A stretch of 64,000 nt of DNA, taken from positions 152,265,875 through 152,329,874 of the forward strand of contig JBOZIK010000001.1 of the NCBI GenBank assembly GCA_051453625.1. The letters are read 5' to 3'. This DNA comes from Welwitschia mirabilis (lineage: Eukaryota > Gnetophyta > Gnetopsida > Welwitschiales). Each line of letters starts with the position of its first letter. Positions within the stretch are counted from its first letter, which is position 1. Positions 48,094 to 59,991 of this stretch are shown one piece after another. Both the position numbers and the translations under genes were made by a program. The notes beneath the pieces are model-generated. The model had not been told where the DNA came from. It was given only the letters and a program-made list of their open reading frames with translations, and ran no database searches.

Positions 48094-50609
48094 TTCAAAA
48101 ATAAGTTTAAAAGGCATCTCATGAGAATGAATAAGACTACCATAACACTGACAAGAGTCACACCTTTTAGCTAAATTAAAAGAGTATTAAAAATGACTAA
48201 GACAATAAAAACTAGAGTGAAGAACTTTTATTATTATCTTCTATCCACTAAAATCACCTCCATGAACACCATCATGAAAAATATGAAGGCAAACATTTTC
48301 TCATGATTTGGTCTTTGCATCTATGATGAAGATGTGGATCTATTCATTCATAATTACTTATTCTATGGAGAAAGTATTTTCATTAAGTATTAGTATAATG
48401 TTGTGGTATTTTTATAATAATAAGATAATTAACTATGTCAGCATACGAAGGAGGAGGATGAGTAGAAGATATAACAAAAAGTTATTCATCCGAAAAAGAA
48501 CCATCAATCATAAAAGCATCATGAGAAGAAGAAAGATGTGATAAATGATCTACTACACTATTATTCTTTTCTATTTTATCAATGATGGTAAGATTAAATT
48601 CTTGCATGAGGAGGATCCATCTAATGTTTTAGCACTAGAATGTTTCTTACTCATGAGGTATCTAATAACTACGTGATTGGTGTCAACATTTACATGAAAG
48701 CCTAAAAGATATTATTTCAGTATATCAAGGCAAAAGATTATTGCTAATATTTCTTTCTTAGTAGTAGTCTAATCCATTTGAGCTTTAAATAATGTTTTTC
48801 TATGATAAGATATAATCTTAAAATCATTTCATATTTTTATCTAAGAAACCTATCCACACAAATATTATTATCATCATACATTAACTCAAAATCTTTGTTC
48901 CAATTGAATTTCATCATAATAGGTGTAGAGGAAATTTTATCTTTAAGTGTCTCAAAATCAAGCTAACAAGATTCATTTCATTTAAATTTATCTTCTTTTT
49001 CAAGGAACAAGTGAATGGGTCAATAAATTTTAGCATAATCCTGAATAAAATAATGATAAGAATCATAATATCTAAGGAAATATCAATCTTGTTTTACATT
49101 TATTAGAGAAGTTAGATTTCTAATGATTCTTGATTTTTGATAATTCACCATAATTTCTTTACTATAAATTTAATAACCTAAGACAATTTCATTATTAATT
49201 AAAAATAAAATCTTCTTCCAACTCAAATGTAGGCCACTCTCTATGCATTTATTAAAGACTTTCTCTAATCTTTCTAAGATTTGTTCAAAGTTTTCATCAT
49301 AGATTAAGAAGTCGTCCATAAAACTTTCATTTGAATCCTATAACATATTAGAAATGATATCCATAATTATACATTAAAAAGTAGTAGGATCATTACAAAG
49401 TCAAAAAGCCATACATTTAATGGTAAATGTTCCAAAAGGTAAAGAAAAAGTTATTTTAGCTTGATTTTTACTAGTGATACAAAATTGATTATAACTACTA
49501 TACCCATTAAGAAAGCAATAAAAGGCATGTTCTTAGATTCTATCAAGTATTTAGTCAAGGAAAAATAAATGATAATGGTCTTTTTTCAGTTACTTTGTTT
49601 AATTTTTAGAAATTAATACACATTCTCCACTTTCCATCTTTCTTAGGTACTACCATCAAAGGGCTAATGCATTCACTATTAGATATGGCATAAATAATTC
49701 TGGCATTTATTAATTTAATTTTTTTATCCTTTATAACTTATTTAAGAATTGGATTTAGTTTATATTAGGGTTGTCTAATGGATTTTGCATTATCCTCAAC
49801 TATATTTTATGTTGAATAATGAAAGTAGGAATGGCTGTTAAATCTTTATGGAATCATGTAAATGCATTCACCTTAGAATTTATAAGTAAGATGAAAATGG
49901 ATTATGTTGAGGGGAAAGATTTTTATTTGTTATTAAATATTTATATTATCATTACATAGAAAGATATATTTTAGTCCATTGGGTAAATGTTTCAGATTTA
50001 AATTCAAATTTTCATTTTCTGTCAATTTTTTATTAAAGTTGATTATCATCTTAGACTGTCATCTAGATGGCTATGATGACAATATTTCTTAAAACATAAA
50101 ACCTCAATTATTTTCAAATTTTAAACTTTTATACCAATTGCAGTTTTAGTTTCTTCAGTCTCCTGATCAAAATAATTAGTTCCTAAATGCTCATAGTTGA
50201 GTTGACCATCATTGAAAGCTTTTAAGTTTTCTACTTTAAGTGGATCATTAAACAAGGTAGTTTCATAAAGCAATAACCATCTCTCTTCAAGTGGATAACT
50301 CTATCTCCTTCAACATTTAACTCATTACTTAGGTATTTTTTTAATAGCATCAAAAACTCTAATGATAAACTTTTTATTTTCTAAGTAACATTCTATCATT
50401 TTAATTCTAGTATCAATAATACAATGGGTTGTTGCACAAAATGATCTACCTAAAAGTAGTGAATAACCTCCATTATGATCAACTTCAATCACAATCATAG
50501 CTATTGGATAGAATGTTTCTTCAATTTAAACCATTAAATCTTTTATTACTCCTAAAGTTTTTTTCACTGATGTATCTATCAATTCTAATAAAATTCATGT
50601 AGGCTCAAT

Positions 50610-51518
50610 NNNNNNNNNNNNNNNNNNNNNNNNNNNNNNNNNNNNNNNNNNNNNNNNNNNNNNNNNNNNNNNNNNNNNNNNNNNNNNNNNNNNNNNNNNN
50701 NNNNNNNNNNNNNNNNNNNNNNNNNNNNNNNNNNNNNNNNNNNNNNNNNNNNNNNNNNNNNNNNNNNNNNNNNNNNNNNNNNNNNNNNNNNNNNNNNNNN
50801 NNNNNNNNNNNNNNNNNNNNNNNNNNNNNNNNNNNNNNNNNNNNNNNNNNNNNNNNNNNNNNNNNNNNNNNNNNNNNNNNNNNNNNNNNNNNNNNNNNNN
50901 NNNNNNNNNNNNNNNNNNNNNNNNNNNNNNNNNNNNNNNNNNNNNNNNNNNNNNNNNNNNNNNNNNNNNNNNNNNNNNNNNNNNNNNNNNNNNNNNNNNN
51001 NNNNNNNNNNNNNNNNNNNNNNNNNNNNNNNNNNNNNNNNNNNNNNNNNNNNNNNNNNNNNNNNNNNNNNNNNNNNNNNNNNNNNNNNNNNNNNNNNNNN
51101 NNNNNNNNNNNNNNNNNNNNNNNNNNNNNNNNNNNNNNNNNNNNNNNNNNNNNNNNNNNNNNNNNNNNNNNNNNNNNNNNNNNNNNNNNNNNNNNNNNNN
51201 NNNNNNNNNNNNNNNNNNNNNNNNNNNNNNNNNNNNNNNNNNNNNNNNNNNNNNNNNNNNNNNNNNNNNNNNNNNNNNNNNNNNNNNNNNNNNNNNNNNN
51301 NNNNNNNNNNNNNNNNNNNNNNNNNNNNNNNNNNNNNNNNNNNNNNNNNNNNNNNNNNNNNNNNNNNNNNNNNNNNNNNNNNNNNNNNNNNNNNNNNNNN
51401 NNNNNNNNNNNNNNNNNNNNNNNNNNNNNNNNNNNNNNNNNNNNNNNNNNNNNNNNNNNNNNNNNNNNNNNNNNNNNNNNNNNNNNNNNNNNNNNNNNNN
51501 NNNNNNNNNNNNNNNNNN
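50610..51518. other. Assembly gap, 909 N, at the copy B gag/protease junction
   Basis: The flanks match copy C at about 63390 (GGCTCAAT) and about 63815 (TATTTTAATATCC side), only about 420 bp apart in C. Either B carries about 0.5 kb of extra sequence here or the gap is over-sized. Confidence 0.75.
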
Positions 51519-53035
51519 ATGATTTTATAAGATTTCAATATCCTCTTCTTCTTCATCATTCTTATCATTTTGGGAAGTTGAAGCCTTATAGGTAGGAGGT
51601 GTTGTATCATTTTTGCTTCTTGTCACAACCCTGCAATCTTTTCTTACTTCATTAAGATATGGTAAAGGTTATATTGTAAGTGATCCTTGTGCTCTTTGAT
51701 TTACAAGCATAGTTTGTTAAAGTACAATAACAAGATTCCCAATATTTGAATTTCTCTTTTCTCGATATTTTATTAACTCATAAATTGAATTTCTAATTGG
51801 ATCATTTTAATTTTGAGAATGTGATGTTCTTACTTGATAATTTGAGTTACCTGGTTAGAAGTTTGAGTTATTTATTTAAAAGTTAGCATTCTCAAATCTA
51901 TTTAAAAATTGTTAAAATTTAGATTATTTCCTTGAAAGTTCTTTAATTTATTCTCAAAAGATTCAAATTTAGGTTGTCCATTCATCCCAAGTTGAACTTA
52001 GTTTTGATTTTGGTTTTTATTTTAAAATTTAAAGACTTTGGTTGAATGCATAAAACTCTTCATAAATTTTCTCTTTATAAGTGGGTAATAAAGAATACTT
52101 TTTAATTATATAATAGTTTTCTTCACACAAATCACAAGTTAGAATCACACTTTTTTTAGTTGCCACTTTTGCATCTAAGATCATTTAAGTGTATTTTTAT
52201 AATATTATTGTGAAATCCTTAATGACATTTATTAGTTCTTTTTATACTTATACTTCCTCCTTTGCTTGTTTTACTTCTTTAAGATCTTTTATGGTTTAGC
52301 CTATAGTATGATTTTCTTTAGATGTTGGTTTAGGCCATGTTTGACTTACATCTACTAATTCTTCCAATAATCTTCATGCATTTTCTAGTGTGACATTTAT
52401 CAAATTTCATCCATATAAAAAATATTTAAGTTATTTGGTTTGCTATTAAGTTCATTTAAAAATAATCTACTAATTTTTCTTAAGTAAATGCTCTTATAAG
52501 ATTAAAATGTATTGCAATGAAAAATCATTTATAAGTTGAGGCATAATATTCATAGGGTTGTTACTAGAAGTTTGTTACATCTTTCTTTATTGTTTTATTG
52601 TTGCTTCAATCATAAATCGTTTTATAAATGCTTCTTAAACTTGGTTTCATGTTTTTAAGCTTTATGTGGAATAGTTTTTAACTATAATTTTGCTTTTTAT
52701 TTTAAAGTAATGGGAAAAATAACTATGTAAGTACAATAGCTAATTCATTTTTTAATGTTTCCAGAAGTATGCACTAATTTTTTGATGTTGGTTATATATT
52801 GAAAGGGATATTTATCATTTTTTCCATTAAAAATAGGATAAGCATTTACATTTCTTATCTTGACACCATCACTAAGAGGTAGTTTAAAATAATTTTGGAT
52901 TTTACATTTCTTGTTTACAATTAGTTGTTTAAGAGTAACATTAGCATTTGAATTTATAGGGATAATAGAGGTTTTCAATAAAAATAGGGGATTAGACGAA
53001 ATAAGCTATTTATGTTTTTGTAATAGATTCGACAT
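51519..53035 (-). pseudogene. Copy B gag remnant
   Basis: The likely start is the ATG whose complement is at 53033-53035: the frame reads MSNLLQKHK, stop, LISSNP, then an open 77-codon stretch at 52745-52978 (NANVTLKQLIVNKKCKIQ, SDGVKIRNVNAYPIFNGKND, PFQYITNI). The remaining core and zinc region (to about 52100) are in broken frames, followed by an Asn/Gln-rich tail (52060-51780) as in copy A. The first stop is at the same codon as in copy A, so it was already present in the common source or arose twice at a Gln codon. Confidence 0.78.
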
Positions 53036-53691
53036 TGTAATAAAATGACTTTCTTCTAAATTTCCTTCTACAAATTTTTATTTAGAGAAATTATATTCAA
53101 AAATAATAAATACAGAAAAATATTATTGCTCAATTCTTAGGATATTTTTCATACCTTAGGTGTGCATAATTGGGCTAAGTTTGTAGTTGATCAAGCGTTC
53201 TTAGATTGTTTTTTAATCAATGGTTACTCTTTCTAATATTTTATCTTTTTACCCAAGTTTATCTTGTCCTAGCATGCTTAAGTTCTCTTTTTGTAAGTAT
53301 CATATCTATGATTTGATGTATCTATATAATAGTAGAAATAAAAAAACTTAAAAATGAAAAATATAGAAAAATAGAATCGCAAAATAACATGGAATGAAAA
53401 CTGACCATCATCTGTTAAGTCATCTGGATGATAGAATGAAATGATAAGATAAAAATCCTAGTTCTTAAGAAAATAAAATATACCCTAAGTTTCATAGGTT
53501 CTCCTCACTATAGGTCATCTAGATGATAAAGAGGATGATAGGACATTATTTTTGGAATGCTAAATAAGAAGTGTGAAAAGAAAAACCTATGTTTCTACTA
53601 TAAGAATATAATGTTACTATAGACAAATACTTGAACCAAAATCTAAATCATTTATCTAAGCAATAAAAATCCTCAAAATTTAAGTACCCTT
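53036..53691 (-). other. Copy B leader between primer site and gag
   Basis: AT-rich, non-coding. It carries two near-perfect palindromic motifs, GTCATCTGGATGAT (53419) and GTCATCTAGATGAT (53514), the latter followed by GAGGATGATAGG. Confidence 0.6.
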
Positions 53692-53712
53692 TCTTGGTAA
53701 TGGTGTCAAGAT
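53692..53712 (-). other. Primer-binding site of copy B, tRNA-Asp type
   Basis: The minus strand reads AATCTTGACACCATTACCAAGAA next to the LTR end, i.e. TTGGCGCCATTACCGGGAA with four G-to-A / C-to-T-type changes. Confidence 0.78.
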
Positions 53713-53714
53713 TT

Positions 53715-54957
53715 TGGAGTGTGTATTTCTCTGAACATTACATCTTTAAATAAATCCTAAGAATTACAAATATATATGTATTTTATATAACATAACATAC
53801 TAATACAAATGAGAATAACCCAAATTTTTTAATTCTATTTAAGAAATAGATGAGAAGAAAGAGAATTAATTTCAAAAGTAAAACACTTTGTAATCTCTAA
53901 GAATAATAATAACAATGTAAAATAACAATGCAACTAAACATACTATATGAATGAGATGTAAGTTTTATTCTAGATTCAACTTCTAACTGATCACCAAACC
54001 AACTTGTCATAGAGATCAATCTTATATAACTTTTATCAATCAAAGAAAGCCATCACCAGATCAAGACCAATCTAATCTATCATGTACATTAAACAAAATA
54101 TGAAAATAATACAAAGTTAATTTAGGAAGTGTAATGTAATGCACATAAACTAACAATGTCCACCTTAACAAAGTTTTCCCTTATAATCTATATCATAAAT
54201 GAATTTGTCATGAAATCATAAGTAATATAAACCATAAGGGAAATGCACTTAACAAATGATATTAAAAAAATAGAGTTTTTATTAAGTTGAACCAAACTTT
54301 CAAGTTACAAAGTAGCAGTAGTTCAATAAAGGATACATAGCTTAACACCAAGGAAGATGTCTCTTTGTAATAACAAAGGATGAACCTCATACCATTTGAT
54401 ATCCTATTATGAGAATTTTCAATTCCAAATAAGATAAAAATAGAGTTAAGGACAAAGGAGGTATTTATTAGAAAATAGACTTTGAAATCAGCAAATACTA
54501 ATAGATGTATTAACAATCCTAATAATTATGTAAGAAGGTGGAAGACACATGACTAGAGTTTGGTGAAGTTTGATGGGTGTTATTTTTTATATATCATCCT
54601 ACTAGTCATCCAGACATTATAGGAAATAATACCATATCATATAAGTTCCATATTAGTTATTAGATTAATCTAATAAGCATCCTCCTCGACTTAATTACTT
54701 CCATCATCCATATAGTCCTCTAGACAATGAGGTGGATAATGGATTTTTGTAAAGTATTTCTTATATTATATTAACCTCTTTGATTGCAAGATTTCTACTT
54801 TAGATAGGAAGTATTATAAAACATAATGAAGATTGCTTATTTTTATGACATTTGTCTTAGCTCTCCATTATCATCAAAACTTTGTATAAACTTGTCTAAT
54901 ATCATATAAAACTACTTAAAATACCCTATCATGTACATATAATTTAGAAATTCAACA
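53715..54957 (-). repeat. 5' LTR of copy B
   Basis: Collinear with 41607-42858 from TTTAAATAAATCCTAAGAAT (53749) to ATAATTTAGAAATTCAACA at 54957. The left border is approximate because the terminal TGTTGCG is eroded to TTGGAGTG. Confidence 0.82.
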
Positions 54958-54962
54958 CAATA
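54958..54962. repeat. Right target-site duplication of copy B (CAATA)
   Basis: Partner of CACTA at 41602-41606, with one mismatch. It is followed by ATAGACATAG, the continuation of the copy C LTR. Confidence 0.72.
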
Positions 54963-55897
54963 ATAGACATAGTAAAAACCCTAATAGCCATGCAAGAAAG
55001 TGCAAGAAATATGGCAAGAATTTGNNNNNNNNNNNNNNNNNNNNNNNNNNNNNNNNNNNNNNNNNNNNNNNNNNNNNNNNNNNNNNNNNNNNNNNNNNNN
55101 NNNNNNNNNNNNNNNNNNNNNNNNNNNNNNNNNNNNNNNNNNNNNNNNNNNNNNNNNNNNNNNNNNNNNNNNNNNNNNNNNNNNNNNNNNNNNNNNNNNN
55201 NNNNNNNNNNNNNNNNNNNNNNNNNNNNNNNNNNNNNNNNNNNNNNNNNNNNNNNNNNNNNNNNNNNNNNNNNNNNNNNNNNNNNNNNNNNNNNNNNNNN
55301 NNNNNNNNNNNNNNNNNNNNNNNNNNNNNNNNNNNNNNNNNNNNNNNNNNNNNNNNNNNNNNNNNNNNNNNNNNNNNNNNNNNNNNNNNNNNNNNNNNNN
55401 NNNNNNNNNNNNNNNNNNNNNNNNNNNNNNNNNNNNNNNNNNNNNNNNNNNNNNNNNNNNNNNNNNNNTATGGCAAGAATTTGATGAAATTTGATAAAAT
55501 GTTATTTATAGGTGTTGTCCCAATAGTTATTCAGACATCATAGGAAATAATGCCATATCATACAAGTTCCACATCAGCTACTAAATTAATTTAGTAAGCA
55601 TTCTCCTAAGCATAAGTACTTATATCATCCATATAGTTATTTAGATGATGAGGTAGATGATGATCTTTTGTAAAGTATCTCTTGTATTACATTAGCCTCT
55701 TTAATTATAGGATTGTTGCTTTAAATAAAAAGTATTGTAATTTACTTCAAATTCTATCAAATGTGATGAAGATTGCATATTTTTATGACATTTATCTTAG
55801 CTCCTCATTATTGTTGAAAATCAGCATAAACCTCTCTAATGTCATACAAAACTACTTAAAATATTCTATCAAATACATATAATTTAAGAGTGTAACA
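54963..55897 (-). repeat. Copy C 3' LTR, proximal piece right of the nested element
   Basis: It resumes the LTR exactly where 41606 stops (ATAGACATAG...) and runs to AGAGTGTAACA. It includes 444 N at 55025-55468 that are probably not real. Confidence 0.85.
55025..55468. other. Assembly gap, 444 N, very probably spurious
   Basis: The 15-mer TATGGCAAGAATTTG occurs immediately left (55010-55024) and immediately right (55469-55483) of the N run. In the intact B LTR the corresponding sequence is continuous (near 42436), so the two contigs overlap by 15 bp and nothing is missing. Confidence 0.85.
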
Positions 55898-55914
55898 TAT
55901 CCCTTTACTTAGCC
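55898..55914 (-). other. Polypurine tract of copy C
   Basis: The minus strand reads GGCTAAGTAAAGGGATA directly before the LTR start TGTTACAC. Confidence 0.8.
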
Positions 55915-56444
55915 TTATTAGTTCCCAACAAAATCAAGCAAACAATCATAATTTCAAGCCAAATTGACTAATAATAAATCAACTAGTGAATTATAAAATA
56001 AACTCAAACATAATCTCAATAATCTCAGAATGCAAAGCAAAAATGTCAAAAATCAATAACTAAATATTTCACCTATGTTGTATAAGTGGATGTACTATTA
56101 TCCTAATGGTCATTTGGATGATGGAGGGGACAATAGACTGAAAATTTGGTCTTCAAAAGTGGAAGGCTATGAGAAATTTTCCAAAAATATACACATTTAA
56201 ATACATTGATATTAATGGCCCCCACTTAAATCTACAGCAGATACTGAAAAATAATTATGTATAACATAAAAAATCCTTATCATGAAGTGTTAAAAAATGA
56301 TATATAAAAGATATGCATAATATTCAGCAACAAAGATGTATATCATGATGATATTTAAAAATGATATTTCTATATAAATTGTGAGTTTTTATATAATTTA
56401 CAAAGGAAAAAAATACATAATACAATATAAATAAATCACTTTTC

Positions 56445-57665
56445 TCATTGAGTTATAACAAACTCTTGATGTTCAATAGGCTCTAGAGTAAGTGAAGAAG
56501 AAGGAGGATGCCTAGGATCTATAGGGGAACGATGGTCTACTAATGTTATGATAGTGCATGTTGTCTCATATTCCTACACTCTAACTATCTTTGAAAAGTC
56601 AACTATCACATAATGGAGATCCTCTAATCCTTAGTGAATTGTACTCTTCTATCAATCATGAAGATCCTTTACTTTAGTATGAATATGCCTTAGCCTATCA
56701 TCTCTCTGATGCTCTGTGTCATCTCTACCAAGAGAACTTGAATCTATTTAAAAGTAATATCAATCATAGGTCTTTATACCTACAATTTCTCTACATCTCC
56801 TGGTATTTGAATGCTCATATCCTATAGGTAATGATCTAAAGTCTAAATGTATGTAAGTCTCTACTCGTTCATAGGATTGAGTATACCAAATCATCTAAGC
56901 ATGGATGAGAGGATGCAAGGATATCCTAAACTCTGAAGCAATCATGCCTTGGTCATACTCCCAAGGTTCTTCCAAATGAAGGTCAATAATCCATCTATTT
57001 CCCCTATCTGAATACTAATATCATCTAAATATGTGCAATTATAGTATGACTATTATAGAATAATGGGTTAATGTTATCAATCAATCCTCTATTAGGAATC
57101 TGATAGGTAGGTAATAACTATATAATCAAAGCTTCTCTGTTATGAGTAGTCATATTTCTAAAATATCTAATGCTATGCCATAGGCATACTACTCCTCTAT
57201 ACAATTAGATGAATAGATATAAGTACTCCTGATATGACCTAAATCTATAATAATAGTAATATGGTTTGGAAGAATTATGATCTTGTGATTGTGAATGATA
57301 TTTATGATCATATCAACCAGTCGATCACGACCATTAGGACATTACTCTATATGTACAATATCATAAAATTTGCTTGTCTCTAACATGTAATATTTCTTTT
57401 ATACATTTATAGTCCATTAGAGCTATAGATCTATTAGCCTTTGATCCACTTGGATTATAAACATCTCATGAAATCTTCAAAATATCTCTCTACACAAATG
57501 GTGGTTATCTGAATTATAAGAGATCTAGCATGATGAGGTGAAGGGTGGACTGGCTCTATCCACTTAACCTATGATGGTGCCAATGGGTCCACTTCCTACT
57601 CTACTACCTTAGCCTCTTTCTTAGCCTATCTTACTCTATGTGTGCATGGCCTAATTAGTTATAAA
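56445..57665 (-). pseudogene. Copy C: conserved ORF of unknown function between pol and 3' LTR
   Basis: Same unknown gene as in A and B. The minus strand reads RPCTHRVR, stop, AKKEAKVVE, stop, EVDPLAPS, then VKWIEPVHPSPHHARSLIIQ and ICVERYFEDFMRC near 57500. Further on are NRWIIDLHLEEPWEYDQGMIAS (near 56960), REIVGIKTYD (near 56780), RDDTEHQRDDRLRHIHTK (near 56700), ETTCTIITLVDHRSPIDPRH and the Ser-rich tail PPSSSLTLEP, ending at a TGA at 56445. The readable length is about 400 codons. The third quarter is better preserved here than in B, so the copies complement each other for defining the protein. No catalytic signature or membrane span is seen. Confidence 0.65.
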
Positions 57666-57669
57666 CATA

Positions 57670-59820
57670 AAACACATTATGCAAGATCAAGTTAAAATAG
57701 CTAAAATGTATTGTGTGGATACTCAAATTATTCCATAATTTGGTTTTTAATTTTAAAAATCATAAAAATATGTCTTACACCCTTACCTCTCCCATAAGAT
57801 TATTAATATGCCCTATATTTTCTAATCATGCAAATAAAAATGTGAAATGTGTGAAAAAATAAAAATGTATAAAACTAGTGGGTCCCACATAAGGTAAAAG
57901 TGAAAGTGCAAATGAAAAATCTAATCTAGTAGAATCATAGGCCTCATCATATTAATTAATTTTCCTTAAAGGACCACTATGTTTTAACTTATGATTTATG
58001 AGAAAGTGAGGTTTAAAGCAAAAAATCTAATTCCACCTCATAAAGCATACAATTCGAGATATCTCATAAAATACACAATGAAAATTAAATCCATAAGTTC
58101 CAAATTGAAGATCATAAAAAAATAAATGATATAAATAAAAACTACATACTAAAAAGATCAAAATAGTAAAAGCAATTAAAAATATGAAGGGAGTGAAAAA
58201 CATATCTCATTTTGTAAAATTCACTAAAAATTCATAATCGAGGGCATAATTCTGACTAGGGAAATTTTCACAACACTAGTATGGACTAGAGTAAATATCA
58301 TCTCTTAAAGAAATAGATAAAAATAATATAGAATGAAATAAAAATGGATAAAAAAAAAGTGACTTCTAGTTTTATCGCATTGTCATCTGGTCACGTTGTC
58401 TGGACAACAGCCCTAAGATGGCTGTCATAAAAAATCTCAGCTATCATCCTCCATGTCATCTAAATAACTAGATAAATGATAGAAATTTAAACATTTTGGA
58501 AAAAATGAAGATGTTAAGCAATAAAGTTATATTAGATATTATTGTGAATGTATTATATTTTATCAAGAGACCCGAAAAATAGGGAATGATGTAGAGCCAT
58601 GATAAGTGAGAAAAATGTGAAAAACTTAAAGGAAATGAAAGATAGGGAAATGAAAATGTACTAATTAGTATTACATTTAATAAATACAATTAAAGAAATG
58701 TGATAAACTAAAAAAAATCATGAAAATATATAAAACTTCAAAAGATTTAAAGGAATCTAATAAAAATCAAAAGAAGATCATCTATTTAAAATGCCAAAAA
58801 AAAGTCAACTTTTTATTAATAATGTAATACAAATGAAAATGAAAATAACAATAAGAAAACTACTAAATAATAAGGTCCTATAAATTATGATTAAAAAATA
58901 TGAAAATAACTTTGAAACAATAAATAAAATAATTAAAGAAAGATAGAATGAAAAGGAACATAAGAACTATGAAGAAGATAGCTCACCTATCGTAACTTCT
59001 AACCTAGCAAAACCTCTTAGAAGATGTCATAAAGCCACTTGAGTAAAGATGCATGATAAAACATATTGACTTCATAAAATTCTACTTAAAAAGGTAGTAA
59101 TTATGATGACATAAAAATTAAGTTCTCAAAATAATAATAAATGAAATCAAAAGTTACTCATAAATGATTACCTATGCACATCCTAAAACACACCCAAATC
59201 CTTAAATGTAAAATGTTGATGTAGAAATATTAAGAGTATAAAAAATAAGTAATTCCTCTAATGATATCAAAAACACCATTGATCCCATAGCCTCAAAGTT
59301 TTATTACTACTTTTTATGATGAAAGAAGTATAGCTATAGTCAAAGAAGTAAGAGCCTGTGAAGCATGACTAGCAAAATCCCTAGTGGATTTTCTATAACT
59401 ACCAATAGAGCTAAAGATTCCTTTCAAAAAACTTTACCCTAGTGTAGTAGGACATCATGGTTATCAATTATTTTAGCATAGATAAATAGGATTATGATCA
59501 TTATTCTTTCTATTTTTTCTCTACACAAATAATTCTTACATAATCATGTACTCAAAAAGATAAAGGTGAAGAAGTAGGATTAAAGACAAAAAATAAAAAA
59601 TACTAAGTAATTAAATACCTTACATCATTAACAAAAATGTATAAGAACCAAGTCATCTTACTTCAAAGTAAAATTCATAGACATGTGAATGTCTTATGAT
59701 TGGGTGAATCCAATCTTATAATTGTAAAAATGCATAAGTATGAATGCTAATCATGGAAACATCATAAAACAAAAACATAAGTTAAGTTAAAGATAATTGA
59801 GGGGTATCATAACATCTATC
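57670..59820 (-). other. Copy C: spacer between post-pol ORF and pol
   Basis: Collinear with copy B 44650-47100 minus B's GC-richer insert. It includes a tandem of stem-like motifs at 58381-58410 (GTCATCTGGTCAC...TTGTCTGGACAACAG) and 58445-58480. No open frame of note. Confidence 0.55.
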
Positions 59821-59981
59821 AAAGGAATAGAGTAAGAGACAATTTAAACAATAATAGGAAGAAAGTCTTTTCTATTGAGGAAAACCTCCAAAATAATTAC
59901 TTCTATCATGTTCAAGGTTGCATCAAAATGTTTTTCATATAGTTTTAACTTTTGTCCATTAGATTTCTAAATCTCCTTAAC

Positions 59982-59991
59982 NNNNNNNNNN
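59982..59991. other. Assembly gap, 10 N, true size probably a few bases
   Basis: The flanks read ATCTCCTTAAC and CTAAGTCAAAAATTG. Copy B has ATCTCCTTAGTATTTAAGTC at the same place, leaving room for only a couple of bases. Confidence 0.7.

Larger units (their letters stand above)
47110..50609 (-). pseudogene. Copy B protease(partial)-RT-RNase H-integrase remnant
   Basis: The start of the protease lies in the N run at 50610; its end is legible below it. RT is the best of the three copies: the catalytic box reads FMDDF at 49308-49322, followed by LIYDENFEQILERLEKVF. The preceding RT blocks (ARIIYAIS, RMCINF, FGTFTI-like) span about 49850-49400. RNase H runs about 48560-49000. Integrase (about 47450-48310) shows NYILVAINYVTK with a Trp-type stop next to it, and FGFSRIIIHGQE where relatives have an SDQG catalytic context, so the second Asp is lost. 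The pol C-terminus reads FNATLNMIEAIVLKIPIDGE at about 47130-47215. Two N runs (47751-47832, 48084-48093) interrupt integrase. Confidence 0.85.
41607..54957 (-). mobile_element. Copy B: OTA-type Ty3/gypsy element nested in copy C
   Basis: A 13.35-kb minus-strand element (including N runs) with LTRs at 41607-42858 and 53715-54957, tRNA-Asp-type primer site, gag, pol, spacer, post-pol ORF and polypurine tract. It is inserted in the 3' LTR of copy C with a 5-bp duplication. It is the best preserved of the three copies in RT but still has many stops. Confidence 0.88.

Noticed and set aside
48308-48541. A 77-codon plus-strand frame, and 60866-61060.
   Set aside because: Both are antisense shadows of the minus-strand integrase/RNase H of copies B and C.
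50585-51610. A 341-codon minus-strand open frame.
   Set aside because: Nearly all of it is the 909-N gap; only about 40 real codons flank it.
54952-55543. Several 164-174-codon open frames on both strands.
   Set aside because: They exist only because the 444 N contain no stops; the underlying sequence is LTR.
30964-57665. Alternative genetic code with TAA/TAG read as Gln (ciliate-like), because so many stops sit at Gln positions.
   Set aside because: TGA at Trp positions, frameshifts, lost catalytic residues and decayed primer sites occur at the same loci, and the families are plant retroelements. Deamination explains all of these together.
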